Assembly (NCBI RefSeq): GCF_029278605.1
Contig: NZ_CP119572.1
Coordinates: forward strand, 2,418,001-2,482,000
Length of the DNA stretch: 64,000 bases
Direction of reading: 5' to 3'
From: Cupriavidus sp. WKF15
GTDB lineage: Bacteria > Pseudomonadota > Gammaproteobacteria > Burkholderiales > Burkholderiaceae
The first letter of the stretch is position 1, and each line of letters opens with the position of its first letter. The notes under the pieces were generated by a model. The model did no database searches, was not told the DNA's origin, and saw only the letters and a list, made by a program, of their open reading frames with translations. A program made the translations under genes and the position numbers. Shown here piece by piece: positions 29,396-38,954 of the stretch.

Positions 29396-29545
29396 TTAAT
29401 CGGTGAAGTGGATCAAACGATCCCACCAATAGCGGAACCCGCGCCCAGGGACTGCGCTCCGTGCCAATCCTTTGTGGAAGATGGCCCGGAGGAGGTAGGC
29501 ATAGATGGCAAGCACCGCCCCGAGGAACATAAGTGATCCGATCAT
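29396..29545 (-). CDS. Very small membrane protein, 49 residues
   Basis: An ATG at 29545, preceded on the minus strand by a good ribosome site (ggaggg, about eight bases away), opens a frame of 49 codons. The N-terminal half is one hydrophobic helix (SLMFLGAVLAIYAYLLRAIF) and the C-terminal half is basic and aromatic (GRGFRYWWDRLIHFTD), so a single-pass inner-membrane protein is likely. A hairpin terminator follows directly. Both flanks lie within the tRNA-Thr element remnant. I do not recognise a family; a phage-derived small protein is plausible. Confidence 0.55.
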   Translation of the reverse strand: MIGSLMFLGAVLAIYAYLLRAIFHKGLARSAVPGRGFRYWWDRLIHFTD

Positions 29546-29805
29546 GGCGGAGCCCTCCGTGCGGAATGGCCATATCTCATTCTATGCCTGCCTAGTTTGC
29601 GCGCGGGCAACAAAAAGCCCGCCGAATGGCGGGCTCCTAGGCATCGCTTGCCAACGCTGGCGCAAGAATGGTCACCAGAAGGTGCCGACTCGCCTCACGA
29701 ACCTGCTCCACGTGCCGGCACCAAAAAAATTTGGGGGTATGTTAGGGGGTATGAATCAGCAAGAAACGACTCGGATTTATGCTGGAAGCCTACCAGGAGG
29801 ATCTT
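29546..29805. other. Gene-free part of the element remnant
   Basis: No convincing coding frame is seen between the 49-residue gene and the right-hand repeat. The stretch holds one strong minus-strand hairpin (29612-29635) and G- and T-rich sequence (29730-29755), less GC-rich than the surrounding chromosome. Confidence 0.5.
29612..29635 (-). terminator. Strong minus-strand terminator inside the element remnant
   Basis: Perfect 8-bp stem AGCCCGCC (29616-29623) with GGCGGGCT (29628-29635), and a T-run on the minus strand (A residues at 29612-29616). No minus-strand gene is seen between it and the element's right end, so the gene it served has probably been lost. Confidence 0.8.
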
Positions 29806-29822
29806 TTCGATTCCTCTCTTCG
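29806..29822 (+). repeat. attR-like direct repeat of the tRNA-Thr 3' end
   Basis: An exact 17-bp copy of 28547-28563, about 1.26 kb downstream. It is followed within a few bases by a hairpin and T-tract that would make sense as the original terminator of the tRNA gene. Confidence 0.8.
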
Positions 29823-29825
29823 CCC

Positions 29826-29849
29826 AGCCCATCCGGTTGGGCTTTGTTT
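29826..29849 (+). terminator. Displaced tRNA-Thr terminator
   Basis: AGCCCA (29826-29831) and TGGGCT (29838-29843) pair, followed by TTGTTT. It lies immediately after the right-hand repeat, where the original sequence downstream of the tRNA should resume. Confidence 0.6.
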
Positions 29850-29931
29850 CTGGACGATGCACGGCATCAGCACGAGCCCTGCAGGCCCCTCTCAAGGCCT
29901 CGCCTGCCCCCCCAATTACCGCTACCCCCAC

Positions 29932-30600
29932 TCAGCGCGACTTGAACACCGGATGGCGCGCACACGCCGCGAGCACGATGCGCTCGGACTGCGCAAGGTA
30001 GTCCTGAAGCGCGGTAGCAGCCTCGTCGAGCTTTCCCGCCTCGAATAATTGCAGAATGTGCCGGTTCATCTCCACATATGGAGCGTGGAGGAATTCGGGA
30101 TCCTGCAACATGCCGAAGGCCAGGCGCAGCTCTGCCAGCAGGCGCGAGAACATCTCGTTCAAGCGCTCGCTGTCGGCCAGCTCCACGACGGCCATGTGGA
30201 ACTCCATGTTGGCCGTGCCTACGCCCTGCCAGTCGCCCTGGTCGCGGCATTCCGACGCCATATCGACCGCCCTGTGCAGGTGCTTGCCTGCCGGATGCCG
30301 CGGATACGCCTGGCGCAACGCCTGGCACTCGATCAGCCGGCGCACGCGGTAGATATCGATGATGGCCGCGATGCTGGGGATGGCCACCGCAACGCCGCGG
30401 TTGGGCTCATGCTTGAGCAGCCCCTCCTTGGTCAGCAGGCGAAAGATCTCGCGAAGGGTATTGCGAGAAATCTGGAAACTCTCGCTCAACGCCGCTTCCG
30501 ACAAGCGCTGCCCGGGCGCGAACTCGCCATGCACGATCTTCTGGCGAATGAGCTCCGCCACGCGCTCGGTCAGGTTCCTCGTGTCAGCACTCGATGTCAT
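29932..30600 (-). CDS. GntR-family (FCD) transcriptional regulator
   Basis: The 222-residue protein has a GntR winged helix at residues about 8-75 (LTERVAELIRQKIVHGEF, LSEAALSESFQISRNTLREI) and an FCD effector domain. The FCD domain shows IYRVRRLIECQAL, the acidic and histidine motif NMEFHMAVVELADSE and the late NRHILQLFEAGKLDEAA. It is divergent from the MFS-DUF1445-KipIA-carboxylase operon and is the likely local regulator. The candidate operator ATTGTTCAACAAT lies in the shared spacer. Confidence 0.88.
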   Translation of the reverse strand: MTSSADTRNLTERVAELIRQKIVHGEFAPGQRLSEAALSESFQISRNTLREIFRLLTKEGLLKHEPNRGVAVAIPSIAAIIDIYRVRRLIECQALRQAYPRHPAGKHLHRAVDMASECRDQGDWQGVGTANMEFHMAVVELADSERLNEMFSRLLAELRLAFGMLQDPEFLHAPYVEMNRHILQLFEAGKLDEAATALQDYLAQSERIVLAACARHPVFKSR

Positions 30601-30971
30601 CTCTTATGGGGCTCGCATTGGGAGGTGCCGGCCAGACGCCGGGCCGGAAGCGTGGAATGTTAGCGCACTTTGATGACGCAAATGCCCCGCCCTGATGAAC
30701 GGAATGCACCGATTTGGTGACAAGAGGGCATGGCTTGTCTGGCTAGGTGTATACCTTAACTGCCAATACGGTCAAATTGTTCAACAATAATTACGTTCTG
30801 GTTGAGCTATATGTGATTTTTACCCCCACATGGCATGCAGATTGCTAAACCGGACCACATGACTGCAGCGCTGGATCCCGGCACCGCAGGCTGACCCGGA
30901 CATCGTTGCGAAGGCTGGCGCGCAACAACGTCCTCCAACATCCGACGTCTTCCCCGAAGGAGAACGCAACC
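30601..30971. promoter_or_regulatory. Divergent intergenic region between the GntR gene and the MFS operon
   Basis: This 371-base spacer is clearly more AT-rich in 30740-30830 than its surroundings. It holds AGGTGTATACCT (30745-30756) with AGGT/ACCT arms, and the perfect palindrome ATTGTTCAACAAT (30776-30788). A good ribosome site (gaaggaga) lies just before the MFS start. No clear -10 and -35 pair was assigned. Confidence 0.6.
30776..30788. promoter_or_regulatory. Candidate GntR operator (perfect 13-bp palindrome)
   Basis: ATTGTT-C-AACAAT fits the FCD-GntR operator pattern (TNGT...ACNA). It sits between the divergent regulator (start at 30600) and the MFS operon (start at 30972). Confidence 0.6.
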
Positions 30972-32261
30972 ATGTGGCTTAAGGAAACCAACCGGGAGGA
31001 GCGCAGAACGCTCTTCGCCGCATTCGTCGGTTATGGCGTCGATGCCTTCGACTACATGATCTACACGTTCATGATCCCTACCTTCATCCTGGTATGGGGC
31101 ATGACCAAGGCCGAGGCTGGCTACATCGCCACCGGCGCGCTCATCAGTTCCGCGCTCGGCGGATGGCTGGCCGGCATCCTGGCCGACAAGTACGGCCGCG
31201 TCCGGATCCTTCAGCTCACGGTGCTCTGGTTCAGCCTGTTCACGTTCCTGAGCGGATTCACGCAGTCCCCCGAGCAGCTGTTCGTCACGCGCATGCTGCA
31301 GGGGCTGGGGTTCGGCGGTGAATGGTCCGTCGGCTCGGTGCTGATTGCCGAGATGATCCGTGCCCGCCACCGCGGCAAGGCCGTCGGGCTGGTGCAGAGC
31401 AGCTGGGCAGTGGGCTGGGGCATTTCCGCCATTGCCTTCTGGGCGGTCTATGCTCTGTTCGATCAGCAATATGCATGGCGTGTGCTGTTCTGGCTGGGCG
31501 CGGTGCCGGCCCTGTTCATCCTCTACATCCGCCGCAACATCAGCGAGCCCGAGGTGTACCGCGAAACCAAGGCCAGGCTCGCGCGCACGGGGCAGAGCAA
31601 CAGCTTCATGCTGATCTTCAAGCCTGGTGTACTCGGTGTCACGGTGATGGCAAGCCTGCTGGCAACCGGCATGCAAGGGGCCTACTATTCCGTGACGACC
31701 TGGCTGCCCACCTACCTCAAGATGGAGCGCCATCTCTCCGTGCTCAACACCAGCGGCTACCTGATGGTGCTGATTGCCGGCTCTTTTGCGGGCTACCTGA
31801 CCAGCGCGTGGCTTTCCGACCGCCTTGGGCGCCGGCGCTGCTTCATGCTGTTCGCAGTGAGCGCGGCAGTTCTCGTGATCTGCTACACCCAGCTGCCCAT
31901 TACCGATGCGGCCATGCTTGTCCTGGGCTTCCCGCTTGGGTTCTTCCTGTCGGGCATCTTTTCAGGCATGGGGGCCTACCTGACGGAACTGTTCCCCAGC
32001 CACATCCGCGGCTCCGGCCAGGGCTTTTGCTACAACTTCGGACGGGCCGTGGGCGCGGTGTTTCCCGCGATGATCGGGCACATGAGCACGTCGATGCCGC
32101 TCGGTACGGCAATCGGATACCTGGCTGCCGGCGCGTACGGGCTGGTCGTGATCGCCTGCCTGCTGCTGCCGGAAACCCAGGGGCGCGAGCTGACGAACGA
32201 GCCCGAAGCCGCCGATCCGGTGCTCGTGCCCGCCACCCCGGGCCAGGTTCCCGATCGCTGA
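30972..32261 (+). CDS. MFS transporter (metabolite:H+ symporter / sialate-lactate-like family)
   Basis: This 429-residue, 12-helix inner-membrane transporter has the MFS loop motif [11 protein letters not shown] after helix 2, with its second-half counterpart [11 protein letters not shown]. It also has the conserved [13 protein letters not shown] and [20 protein letters not shown], typical of organic-acid:H+ symporters. It is first in an operon with DUF1445, KipI-KipA and biotin carboxylase genes. It therefore probably imports the compound they process, perhaps an organic or amino-acid-derived acid. A strong ribosome site gaaggaga precedes the ATG. The substrate is unknown. Confidence 0.9.
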   Translation: MWLKETNREERRTLFAAFVGYGVDAFDYMIYTFMIPTFILVWGMTKAEAGYIATGALISSALGGWLAGILADKYGRVRILQLTVLWFSLFTFLSGFTQSPEQLFVTRMLQGLGFGGEWSVGSVLIAEMIRARHRGKAVGLVQSSWAVGWGISAIAFWAVYALFDQQYAWRVLFWLGAVPALFILYIRRNISEPEVYRETKARLARTGQSNSFMLIFKPGVLGVTVMASLLATGMQGAYYSVTTWLPTYLKMERHLSVLNTSGYLMVLIAGSFAGYLTSAWLSDRLGRRRCFMLFAVSAAVLVICYTQLPITDAAMLVLGFPLGFFLSGIFSGMGAYLTELFPSHIRGSGQGFCYNFGRAVGAVFPAMIGHMSTSMPLGTAIGYLAAGAYGLVVIACLLLPETQGRELTNEPEAADPVLVPATPGQVPDR

Positions 32262-32311
32262 GTCGGGGCTTCAATGCCGACAAGCCTGAATCGCGCCAGC
32301 AAGGAACCCTC

Positions 32312-33130
32312 ATGACAAGCACAAGCAATATGTTCGACGATCTCCGCACCACAGCCGTCGCAGCGGCAAGGGCCGCACGCGCTGCGTATCGTGCCGGCAA
32401 GATCGCTCCCACGGCGGGCGTGGCGCCCGGCATGACGCAGGCCAACATGATCGCGCTGCCGCGCGACTGGGCCTGGGACTTTCTCCTCTATGCCCAGCGC
32501 AATCCCAAGGCTTGCCCGGTGCTCGACGTGATCGAAGCGGGAGCGCACCACACCGTGCTGGCCGATGGCGCCGACATCCGCACCGACATTCCGCTGTACC
32601 GCGTGTGGCGTGACGGCAGGCTCGCTGAAGAAGTCGCCGACGCCACGCCGCTCTGGCAGGAGCATCCCGACCTTGTCACGTTCCTGATCGGCTGCAGCTT
32701 CACGTTCGAGACGCCGTTGCAGGAAGCGGGAATCGAGGTACGCCACATCGCGGACGGCTGCAACGTACCGATGTATCGCACCAATCGCCAATGTCGCCCC
32801 GCGGGGCGCCTGCACGGCGAGATGGTGGTGTCCATGCGGCCCATTCCCGCCGGCCGCGTCGCTGACGCCGCGATGATCTCTGGACGCTTCCCGTCAGTGC
32901 ACGGCGCCCCTGTCCATGTGGGCGACCCCGGCGCGCTGGGCATCGCCGACCTCCACCGCCCCGACTTCGGCGATGCCGTGCGTATCGAGCCGGGCGAGAT
33001 CCCCGTCTTCTGGGCCTGCGGCGTCACCCCGCAGGCTGCCGTGATGGCTTCCGGCGTGCCGTTCGCCGTGACCCACGCCCCCGGCCATATGTTCATCACC
33101 GATGTGCCCGACAGCACCTACCACGTCTGA
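32312..33130 (+). CDS. DUF1445/UPF0317 protein, putative hydro-lyase or D-glutamate cyclase-like (YcsI family)
   Basis: The 272-residue protein matches the YcsI/UPF0317 family. Conserved segments are [56 protein letters not shown] and the C-terminal [15 protein letters not shown] and [11 protein letters not shown]. Mammalian D-glutamate cyclase, which forms 5-oxo-D-proline, contains a related domain. In Bacillus the family member ycsI sits beside kipI and kipA. The ATG at 32312 has aaggaac upstream. The same neighbours here support a role in oxoproline or related lactam metabolism, but the reaction in bacteria is unproven. Confidence 0.87.
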   Translation: MTSTSNMFDDLRTTAVAAARAARAAYRAGKIAPTAGVAPGMTQANMIALPRDWAWDFLLYAQRNPKACPVLDVIEAGAHHTVLADGADIRTDIPLYRVWRDGRLAEEVADATPLWQEHPDLVTFLIGCSFTFETPLQEAGIEVRHIADGCNVPMYRTNRQCRPAGRLHGEMVVSMRPIPAGRVADAAMISGRFPSVHGAPVHVGDPGALGIADLHRPDFGDAVRIEPGEIPVFWACGVTPQAAVMASGVPFAVTHAPGHMFITDVPDSTYHV

Positions 33131-33148
33131 TTGCTTCCGGAGCCTGCA

Positions 33149-34810
33149 TTGCGCTTTCTTCCTGTCTCCCTGAATGCGTTGCTGGTGGAGCTGTCCGGCC
33201 TGGACCAGACTCTGGCCCTGCTGACCTCGCTGCAGCGCGATCCCCTGCCAGGCGTGGACGAACTGGTCCCTGCCGCGCGCACGATCCTCGTGCGCTTCCG
33301 GCCCGCTGCCGTGAGTCTGGCGACGCTGGTGCAAGCCATCGCCTCGCGCGACCTGGCAGCGCGCGCCGAGCGCGGCGGCACGCTGGTTGAAATCCCCGTG
33401 CGCTATGACGGCGAGGACCTGGCGGAGGTAGCGCAACGGCTGGGCCTCACACCCGAGGAAGTCGTACGGCGGCACACGGGCAGCGAATACACCGTGGCCT
33501 TCACCGGCTTTGCCCCGGGCTTCGCCTATCTCTCCGGCGGCCACCCCAGTCTCGATGTGCCGCGCCGAAGCACCCCGCGCACGCGCATTCCGGCCGGCGC
33601 CGTGGGTCTGGCCGGCACCTTCAGCGGCGTATATCCGCAGGCCAGCCCGGGCGGCTGGCAGATCATCGGCGTGACGCCGGTGGCCATGTGGGACCTGGGC
33701 CGCGACCAGCCCGCGCTGCTGCAGCCCGGCTACCGCGTGCGTTTTGTCGATATCGCCACGCTGGATGACGAAGCGGAAACGGGCCGCCGGGCAGGCGCCT
33801 CGAATCACGCCATCGCGGCGCCGGGCAACGGCCGCACCCGCGACATGCTGGCCCCGGGGCAAACCGCACTCCAGGTCAGGGCTACCGGCCTGCTGACCGT
33901 ATTCCAGGACCTGGGCCGCCATGGCCAGGCCGGTCAGGGGGTCTCGGCCTCCGGCGCCATGGACCAGGCCGCGCTCAAGGCGGCCAACCGCCTCGTGGGC
34001 AACCCCGGCAACGGCGCGGCGCTCGAAACCGTGGGCGGCGGCCTGCAACTGCAGAGTCTTGGCGAGACCGTGGTCGCCGTCACCGGCGCCGACGCGCCCC
34101 TGACCCTGCGCACGGCGGATGGCCGCCAATGGTGCCCGCCGTCGCACCAGGCCCTGGCCCTGGCCGATGGCGACGTGCTCGGCATCGGCCAGCCCGCTGC
34201 CGGCGCGCGCTGCTATGTGGCCGCGCGCGGCGGCTTTGCCGTCGCGCCCGTGCTCGGCAGCTGTGCCACCGACACCCTGGCCGGCGTGGGTCCCGCGCCG
34301 CTGGCGGTGGGCGATGTGCTGGGCCTGCACCCCGCTCCGGCCAGCGCCGTGGTCGGCGAACCGACCCTGCCCGCCGCGGACCTGCCTACGCTGGAGCAGG
34401 AGGTAGTGCTGGACGTGGTCATGGGCCCCCGCACCGACTGGTTCACGCCGCAGGCCGTGGCCTGCCTGGCCGCGCAGCGCTGGCAGGTGACGCCCCAGTC
34501 CAATCGCGTCGGCCTGCGCCTGGCCGGCGACACGCCGCTGGAGCGCGCCATCGGCGGCGAGCTGCCGAGCGAAGGCACGGCCCTGGGCGCATTGCAGGTG
34601 CCTCCCAGCGGGCAGCCCGTGCTGTTCCTGGCCGACCATCCGCTCACCGGCGGCTACCCCGTGATTGCCACGGTAGCCCCGTATCACCTCGACCGCGCCG
34701 GCCAGATTCCCGTGGGCGCGTGGCTGCGCTTCAATCCGATCCGCGCCTTTGCAGAACTCTCTACGGCTGCCGCCCCGGGCGAGGCCGGCACTTTCCGAGC
34801 ACCCCGATGA
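33149..34810 (+). CDS. KipI-KipA (PxpB-PxpC-like) fusion; carboxyltransferase-type AHS1-AHS2 domains
   Basis: The 553-residue protein fuses a KipI/AHS1 domain (residues 1 to about 210: [48 protein letters not shown]) to a KipA/AHS2 domain (from about 240: [55 protein letters not shown]). In Bacillus and E. coli these are separate 5-oxoprolinase subunits; in urea carboxylase they form the carboxyltransferase. The likely start is TTG at 33149, giving the family N-terminus MRFLPVSL, with ccggag six bases before it; an upstream TTG at 33131 is possible. It overlaps the next gene by four bases (ATGA). Confidence 0.9.
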   Translation: MRFLPVSLNALLVELSGLDQTLALLTSLQRDPLPGVDELVPAARTILVRFRPAAVSLATLVQAIASRDLAARAERGGTLVEIPVRYDGEDLAEVAQRLGLTPEEVVRRHTGSEYTVAFTGFAPGFAYLSGGHPSLDVPRRSTPRTRIPAGAVGLAGTFSGVYPQASPGGWQIIGVTPVAMWDLGRDQPALLQPGYRVRFVDIATLDDEAETGRRAGASNHAIAAPGNGRTRDMLAPGQTALQVRATGLLTVFQDLGRHGQAGQGVSASGAMDQAALKAANRLVGNPGNGAALETVGGGLQLQSLGETVVAVTGADAPLTLRTADGRQWCPPSHQALALADGDVLGIGQPAAGARCYVAARGGFAVAPVLGSCATDTLAGVGPAPLAVGDVLGLHPAPASAVVGEPTLPAADLPTLEQEVVLDVVMGPRTDWFTPQAVACLAAQRWQVTPQSNRVGLRLAGDTPLERAIGGELPSEGTALGALQVPPSGQPVLFLADHPLTGGYPVIATVAPYHLDRAGQIPVGAWLRFNPIRAFAELSTAAAPGEAGTFRAPR

Positions 34811-36537
34811 AAAAAGTCCTGATTGCCAACCGCGGCGAGATCGCCGTCCGTGTCATCCGCGCCTGTGCCGACTACGGCGTGCAGTCCGTTGCCGTCTATG
34901 CCAACGCCGACATCGACGCCCTGCACGCGCGCATGGCCGACGAAGCTTACGGGCTGGATGGCGAGCGTCCGGCCGATACCTACCTGAACATTGCCAAGCT
35001 GCTGGAGATCGCCCGCAAGAGCGGTGCCGATGCCGTCCATCCGGGCTATGGCTTCCTGTCGGAGAGCGAGGCCTTTGCCCAGGCCGTGATCGACGCCGGG
35101 CTGCGCTGGATCGGGCCGTCGCCGGCCACCATCGCGAAGCTCGGCAACAAGGTCGAAGCCCGCAAGATCGCGCTGCAGGTAGGCGCCCCGCTGGTGGCCG
35201 GCACGCCCGACCCCGTCAAGGATGCCGACGAGGTACTGGCGTTTGCCGAACAGTACGGCCTGCCCATCATCATCAAGGCCGCGTTTGGCGGCGGCGGCCG
35301 GGGCATGAAGATCGCCTGGCGCATGGATGAAGTCGAGGAGCTCTATCACTCTGCCTCGCGCGAAGCCGTCGCGGCGTTCGGCCGCGGCGAGTGCTTTGTC
35401 GAACAGTTTCTCGACAAGCCGCGACATATCGAGGCCCAGGTGCTGGCCGACGCCCATGGCAACGTGGTGGTGCTCGGCACCCGCGACTGTTCCCTGCAGC
35501 GCCGCAACCAGAAGCTGGTGGAAGAAGCGCCGGCGCCGTTCCTGACCGATGCGCAACGCGAGCGCATCCATGCCTCCGCACGCGACATCTGCGCCGCTGC
35601 CGGCTACACCAGCGCGGGCACCGTGGAATTCCTGCTGAGTGCCGGCGGCGTGATCTCGTTCCTGGAGGTCAACACCCGCCTGCAGGTGGAGCATCCCGTC
35701 ACCGAACAGACCACCGGCATCGACCTCGTGGTCGAGCAGTTGCGCGTGGCCGACGGCCTGCCGCTCACCATCACCAGGACGCCCGCCCCGCTGGGCCACG
35801 CCATCGAGTTCCGCATCAATGCCGAGGACGTGGGCCGCGGCTTCCTGCCCACGCCGGGCCCGGTACAGCGCTTCGATCCCCCGTCCGGCCCGGGCGTGCG
35901 CGTGGACGCCGGCGTGCAGTCGGGTTCCGTCGTGCCGGGCACCTTCGACTCGCTGATGGCCAAGCTCATCGTCACCGGGGTCACGCGCGAACAGGCACTG
36001 ACCCGCGCGCGCCGTGCGTTGCGCGAGTTCCGTATCGAAGGCGTCGCTTCCGTGCTGCCCTTCCACCGCGCCGTGATCGATCACGCCGACTTCGCTGGTG
36101 CGGATGGCTTCAACGTGCACACCCGCTGGATCGAATCCGACTTCGCCGAACCGCTGGCCGCTGCCGCGCGCGCCGAGCCCCAACCCGATGGCAGCCTGCT
36201 GCGCACGGCCATCGAGATCGATGGCCGCCGCGTGGTGCTGGGCCTGCCGGCTCAGCTGCTGGGCGGACTGGCCAATGCGCAGGCGGCAAACCCTGCCGTG
36301 ACGCCGGGGGAGACAGTCGCAGTCGATACCCGCGATGTACCGGCCCCCGTCGCCGGGACCGTGCATGCCTGGAAGGTGGCCGAGGGCGACCAGGTCGAGG
36401 AAGGACAACTGATCGCCGTCATGGAGGCCATGAAGATGGAGATGCAGGTCCACGCGCATCGCGCTGGCCGCATTGCGTTGCGCACGGCCGCGGGCATCTT
36501 CGTGGCGGCGGGGCTGCCGATCGCGACCATCGACTGA
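34807..36537 (+). CDS. Biotin carboxylase fused to a biotin carboxyl carrier domain
   Basis: The 576-residue protein has a complete biotin carboxylase (residues 1 to about 450). It shows [29 protein letters not shown], the ATP-grasp loop [27 protein letters not shown] and [15 protein letters not shown] linker follows, then a C-terminal biotinyl domain with EAMKMEM, in which the middle K is the biotinylation site. There is no carboxyltransferase domain. Translation is coupled to the KipI-KipA gene by an ATGA overlap, so the AHS1-AHS2 protein is the obvious partner. A simple acetyl-CoA carboxylase subunit is unlikely because no accA or accD partner is present. Confidence 0.92.
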   Translation: MKKVLIANRGEIAVRVIRACADYGVQSVAVYANADIDALHARMADEAYGLDGERPADTYLNIAKLLEIARKSGADAVHPGYGFLSESEAFAQAVIDAGLRWIGPSPATIAKLGNKVEARKIALQVGAPLVAGTPDPVKDADEVLAFAEQYGLPIIIKAAFGGGGRGMKIAWRMDEVEELYHSASREAVAAFGRGECFVEQFLDKPRHIEAQVLADAHGNVVVLGTRDCSLQRRNQKLVEEAPAPFLTDAQRERIHASARDICAAAGYTSAGTVEFLLSAGGVISFLEVNTRLQVEHPVTEQTTGIDLVVEQLRVADGLPLTITRTPAPLGHAIEFRINAEDVGRGFLPTPGPVQRFDPPSGPGVRVDAGVQSGSVVPGTFDSLMAKLIVTGVTREQALTRARRALREFRIEGVASVLPFHRAVIDHADFAGADGFNVHTRWIESDFAEPLAAAARAEPQPDGSLLRTAIEIDGRRVVLGLPAQLLGGLANAQAANPAVTPGETVAVDTRDVPAPVAGTVHAWKVAEGDQVEEGQLIAVMEAMKMEMQVHAHRAGRIALRTAAGIFVAAGLPIATID

Positions 36538-36596
36538 GCACCTGCCAGGCGGGTCCGGATTTGCGCCGGACCTGCCACCGGGGACACCACGGCGAG

Positions 36597-38153
36597 CTAG
36601 CTCGCCAACACGTTCACCGCATCCTCCAGCGCCTGCGCCTGCTGCTTGAGCCCCATCGCTGCCGCAGCCGATTCCTCGACCAGCGCCGCGTTCATCTGCG
36701 TGATCTGGGTCATCTGCTCGACCGCCGCGCTGGTCTGCTCGATCTCCACGCTCTGCCCGCGGCTGGCATTGGCGATGGCGGAGATCGTCCGCGTCAGCGC
36801 CGACACCGATTGCTCCACGCGATCCATCTCGCTGCCGGCGCTGATGGCCGCCTCGCTGCTAGCCTGCACGACTTCGAGCGAGTTTTCGATCAGCGCCTTG
36901 ATCTGCTTCGCCGCCGTTTCGGCGCGCTGGGCCAGTGACCTCACCTCCCCCGCCACGACGGCAAAGCCACGTCCGTGCTGGCCCGCGCGGGCGGCCTCGA
37001 CGGCGGCATTCAGTGCGAGCAGGTTGGTCTGGATGGCGATGTCGTCGATCACCGAGGTGATCTCGGCGATCTTGCGCGATTGCGTGGTCAGCCGCTCCAT
37101 CAGCGACGCCGAGCGGCGCACGCCGCCCGCCGCCGAAGAGGCTGCCTCGGCGGTACGGCGCCCTTCCTGGTGGGCCTGCTCCGCGTCGCTGGCGTTCTGC
37201 CGCGCGGTTTCGGTGATCTGCGCCAGCGTGGCCGTGGTTTCCTCGATGGCACTGGCCTGCTGCTCGGTGCGCTCCGACAGGTCGGCATTGCCGCTGGCCA
37301 GCCCGGCCGAGGACTGCCACACGCTCTCGATCGAGTTGCGCGTATCGAGCAGCACGCCCACCAGCCGCGCGTTCATCTGGTTCAGGAAGCGGCCGAGCAG
37401 CCGCGTCTGCGCATCGCCGCATTCGGGGAAGCGGTGCTGCAACTGGCCGGATAACACGGCCAGCGCGCTGCGGTTCAGGCGCATGACGGGCCGCAGGATA
37501 TTGAGCGCAAGATAGCACGCGGCCGCTGCGCACATGGCCACCGCCGCGCCAGCCAGCCCCCACGTGACTGCAGGAGGCGCTGCCCAGAGGGTCGCACTCG
37601 CCGCCGCCAGCCCGATCAGCAGGACCTGCACGCACTGGACGACCAGCAGCCGCGCCACCACGGGCAGCCGCAACAGGCGCTGCACCAGGCCGGCCGCGCC
37701 CTTGCGGCATGCCTCGCCGCCGGATAGCCGCCAGCGGGACCGCTCCTCGCGCTTCAGGTCGGCATAGAGCCTTGTCGCCGCGGCAATCTGCGCCTGCGTG
37801 GGTGCGGTTCTCACCGACAGGTAGGCCACGGCCTCGCCGTCCTGGAGCACCGGCGTGACGTTGGCGAGCACCCAGTAGAAGCCGCCGTCCTTGCGGCGGT
37901 TCTTGACCACGCCAGACCAGGGCGTGCCGGCACGGATGGTCGCCCACATATCGGCGAAGGCCGCGGCCGGCATGTCCGGGTGGCGGATGATGTTCTGCGG
38001 CTGGCCCATGACTTCGGCACGGTCATAGCCGCTGCTGCGGAAGAATGCCTGGTTGGCGTACTCGATATTGCCTTGCGTATCGGTCCTGGTGATGATGACT
38101 TCGTCCGATGGCAATCGGTATTCCTGTTCGGTGACCGGCAAATTCAATCTCAT
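36597..38153 (-). CDS. Aer-like methyl-accepting chemotaxis protein (PAS plus MCP signalling domain)
   Basis: The 518-residue protein starts [15 protein letters not shown] and has an N-terminal PAS domain of the aerotaxis type ([52 protein letters not shown]). Two hydrophobic segments follow, around residues 180-235. The cytoplasmic methyl-accepting domain holds the highly conserved hairpin tip [20 protein letters not shown] and [19 protein letters not shown]. Aer-type PAS domains bind FAD and sense redox state; that is inferred here from similarity. The frame is open further upstream, but without recognisable similarity. It converges with the carboxylase operon. Confidence 0.92.
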   Translation of the reverse strand: MRLNLPVTEQEYRLPSDEVIITRTDTQGNIEYANQAFFRSSGYDRAEVMGQPQNIIRHPDMPAAAFADMWATIRAGTPWSGVVKNRRKDGGFYWVLANVTPVLQDGEAVAYLSVRTAPTQAQIAAATRLYADLKREERSRWRLSGGEACRKGAAGLVQRLLRLPVVARLLVVQCVQVLLIGLAAASATLWAAPPAVTWGLAGAAVAMCAAAACYLALNILRPVMRLNRSALAVLSGQLQHRFPECGDAQTRLLGRFLNQMNARLVGVLLDTRNSIESVWQSSAGLASGNADLSERTEQQASAIEETTATLAQITETARQNASDAEQAHQEGRRTAEAASSAAGGVRRSASLMERLTTQSRKIAEITSVIDDIAIQTNLLALNAAVEAARAGQHGRGFAVVAGEVRSLAQRAETAAKQIKALIENSLEVVQASSEAAISAGSEMDRVEQSVSALTRTISAIANASRGQSVEIEQTSAAVEQMTQITQMNAALVEESAAAAMGLKQQAQALEDAVNVLAS

Positions 38154-38480
38154 GTTGCTGGTTGTCTGTTCTGATGCAACCTTGACCCCGACTTCTCTTG
38201 CGAAGCCGCCCCTGATTTCCCGCCCGACCCCTGCATTGCCGGACTCCGCGGGGCAGTATTCCCGATGGGGTGCTTCAGGACGAGACGGCCCGCGGCGAAC
38301 ATCGCAGCAACTTGATGGCGCGCAAATGCCGGCCACGGCTACCCCTTCGGACGGATTGCATTCGCGCAGGCATTGGCCCGCCTGGTACGCCGGCAAGCTG
38401 CAAGGAAAAGGCCCCGGAAGCGCGGCGCTTGCGGGGCCTTTTCGTGTCTGCGGCAACCAACACCGGCGCCGCGACGCCAG
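38154..38480. other. Intergenic region between the chemoreceptor and SRPBCC genes
   Basis: This 327-base stretch should contain the chemoreceptor promoter. I found no convincing sigma-28 site or gene. It includes the bidirectional hairpin at 38406-38442 described separately. Confidence 0.5.
38406..38442. terminator. Terminator downstream of the SRPBCC gene
   Basis: AAAAGGCCCCG (38406-38416) pairs with CGGGGCCTTTT (38432-38442). The internal segment can form its own small stem. A and T runs at the two ends suit termination in both directions. Confidence 0.85.
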
Positions 38481-38954
38481 CTACTTCAGCGACTGCGCAT
38501 AGGCTTCGAGCTGGGTCATGCAGGTACCCCACCCGTCGAAGAAACCCATCTGCTCATGCTGGTCGCGCGAGGCCTTGTCCTTGTGCAGCACCGTGGCCAC
38601 GTAGCGGGTGTGCTCGCCCTCATCGTCCATGGTGATGTACGCGGTCATCGGCAGCCACGGGTTGTCGGCCGGACGCCAGCCGGCCACCAGCGCCGAGGTC
38701 CAGACGATGCGCGAACGCGGCACCACGTCAAGGAAGACGCCGGGGTTGTCGCTGGTTTCGCCGCCGGGGCCGCGCATCAGCGTGTGGAAGGCTCCGCCCG
38801 GCGCGAGATCGAAGGCGAGGACCTCGGTGGTCCACGGCTTCGGGCACCACCATTCCTTCAGGTGGCTCGGGTCTGTCCAGGCTTTCCAGACGAGATCGCG
38901 CGGTGCCTTCAGCACGCGAGAGATTTCAAGGTCGAGGTCCTGCTTAATGCCCAT
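38481..38954 (-). CDS. SRPBCC/AHSA1-domain protein
   Basis: The 157-residue protein is a START-like (SRPBCC) domain of the AHSA1 group: LEISRVLKAPRDLVWKAWTD, LKEWWCPKPWTTEV and the C-terminal GFFDGWGTCMTQLEAYAQ helix. These proteins bind small hydrophobic ligands in a helix-grip fold, and many are paired with ArsR regulators. The start overlaps the end of the arsR-like gene by 11 bases, so the two are translated together. The ligand is not predictable. Confidence 0.9.
   Translation of the reverse strand: MGIKQDLDLEISRVLKAPRDLVWKAWTDPSHLKEWWCPKPWTTEVLAFDLAPGGAFHTLMRGPGGETSDNPGVFLDVVPRSRIVWTSALVAGWRPADNPWLPMTAYITMDDEGEHTRYVATVLHKDKASRDQHEQMGFFDGWGTCMTQLEAYAQSLK

Noticed and set aside
29181..29573. 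130-codon minus-strand frame overlapping the small phage-like genes
   Set aside because: It overlaps the 49-residue gene in another frame, lacks a ribosome site and has proline and arginine-rich shadow composition.
34807..36537. Housekeeping acetyl-CoA carboxylase subunit AccC
   Set aside because: It carries a fused biotinyl domain, is coupled to KipI-KipA and has no separate accB next to it; AccC proper is about 450 residues.
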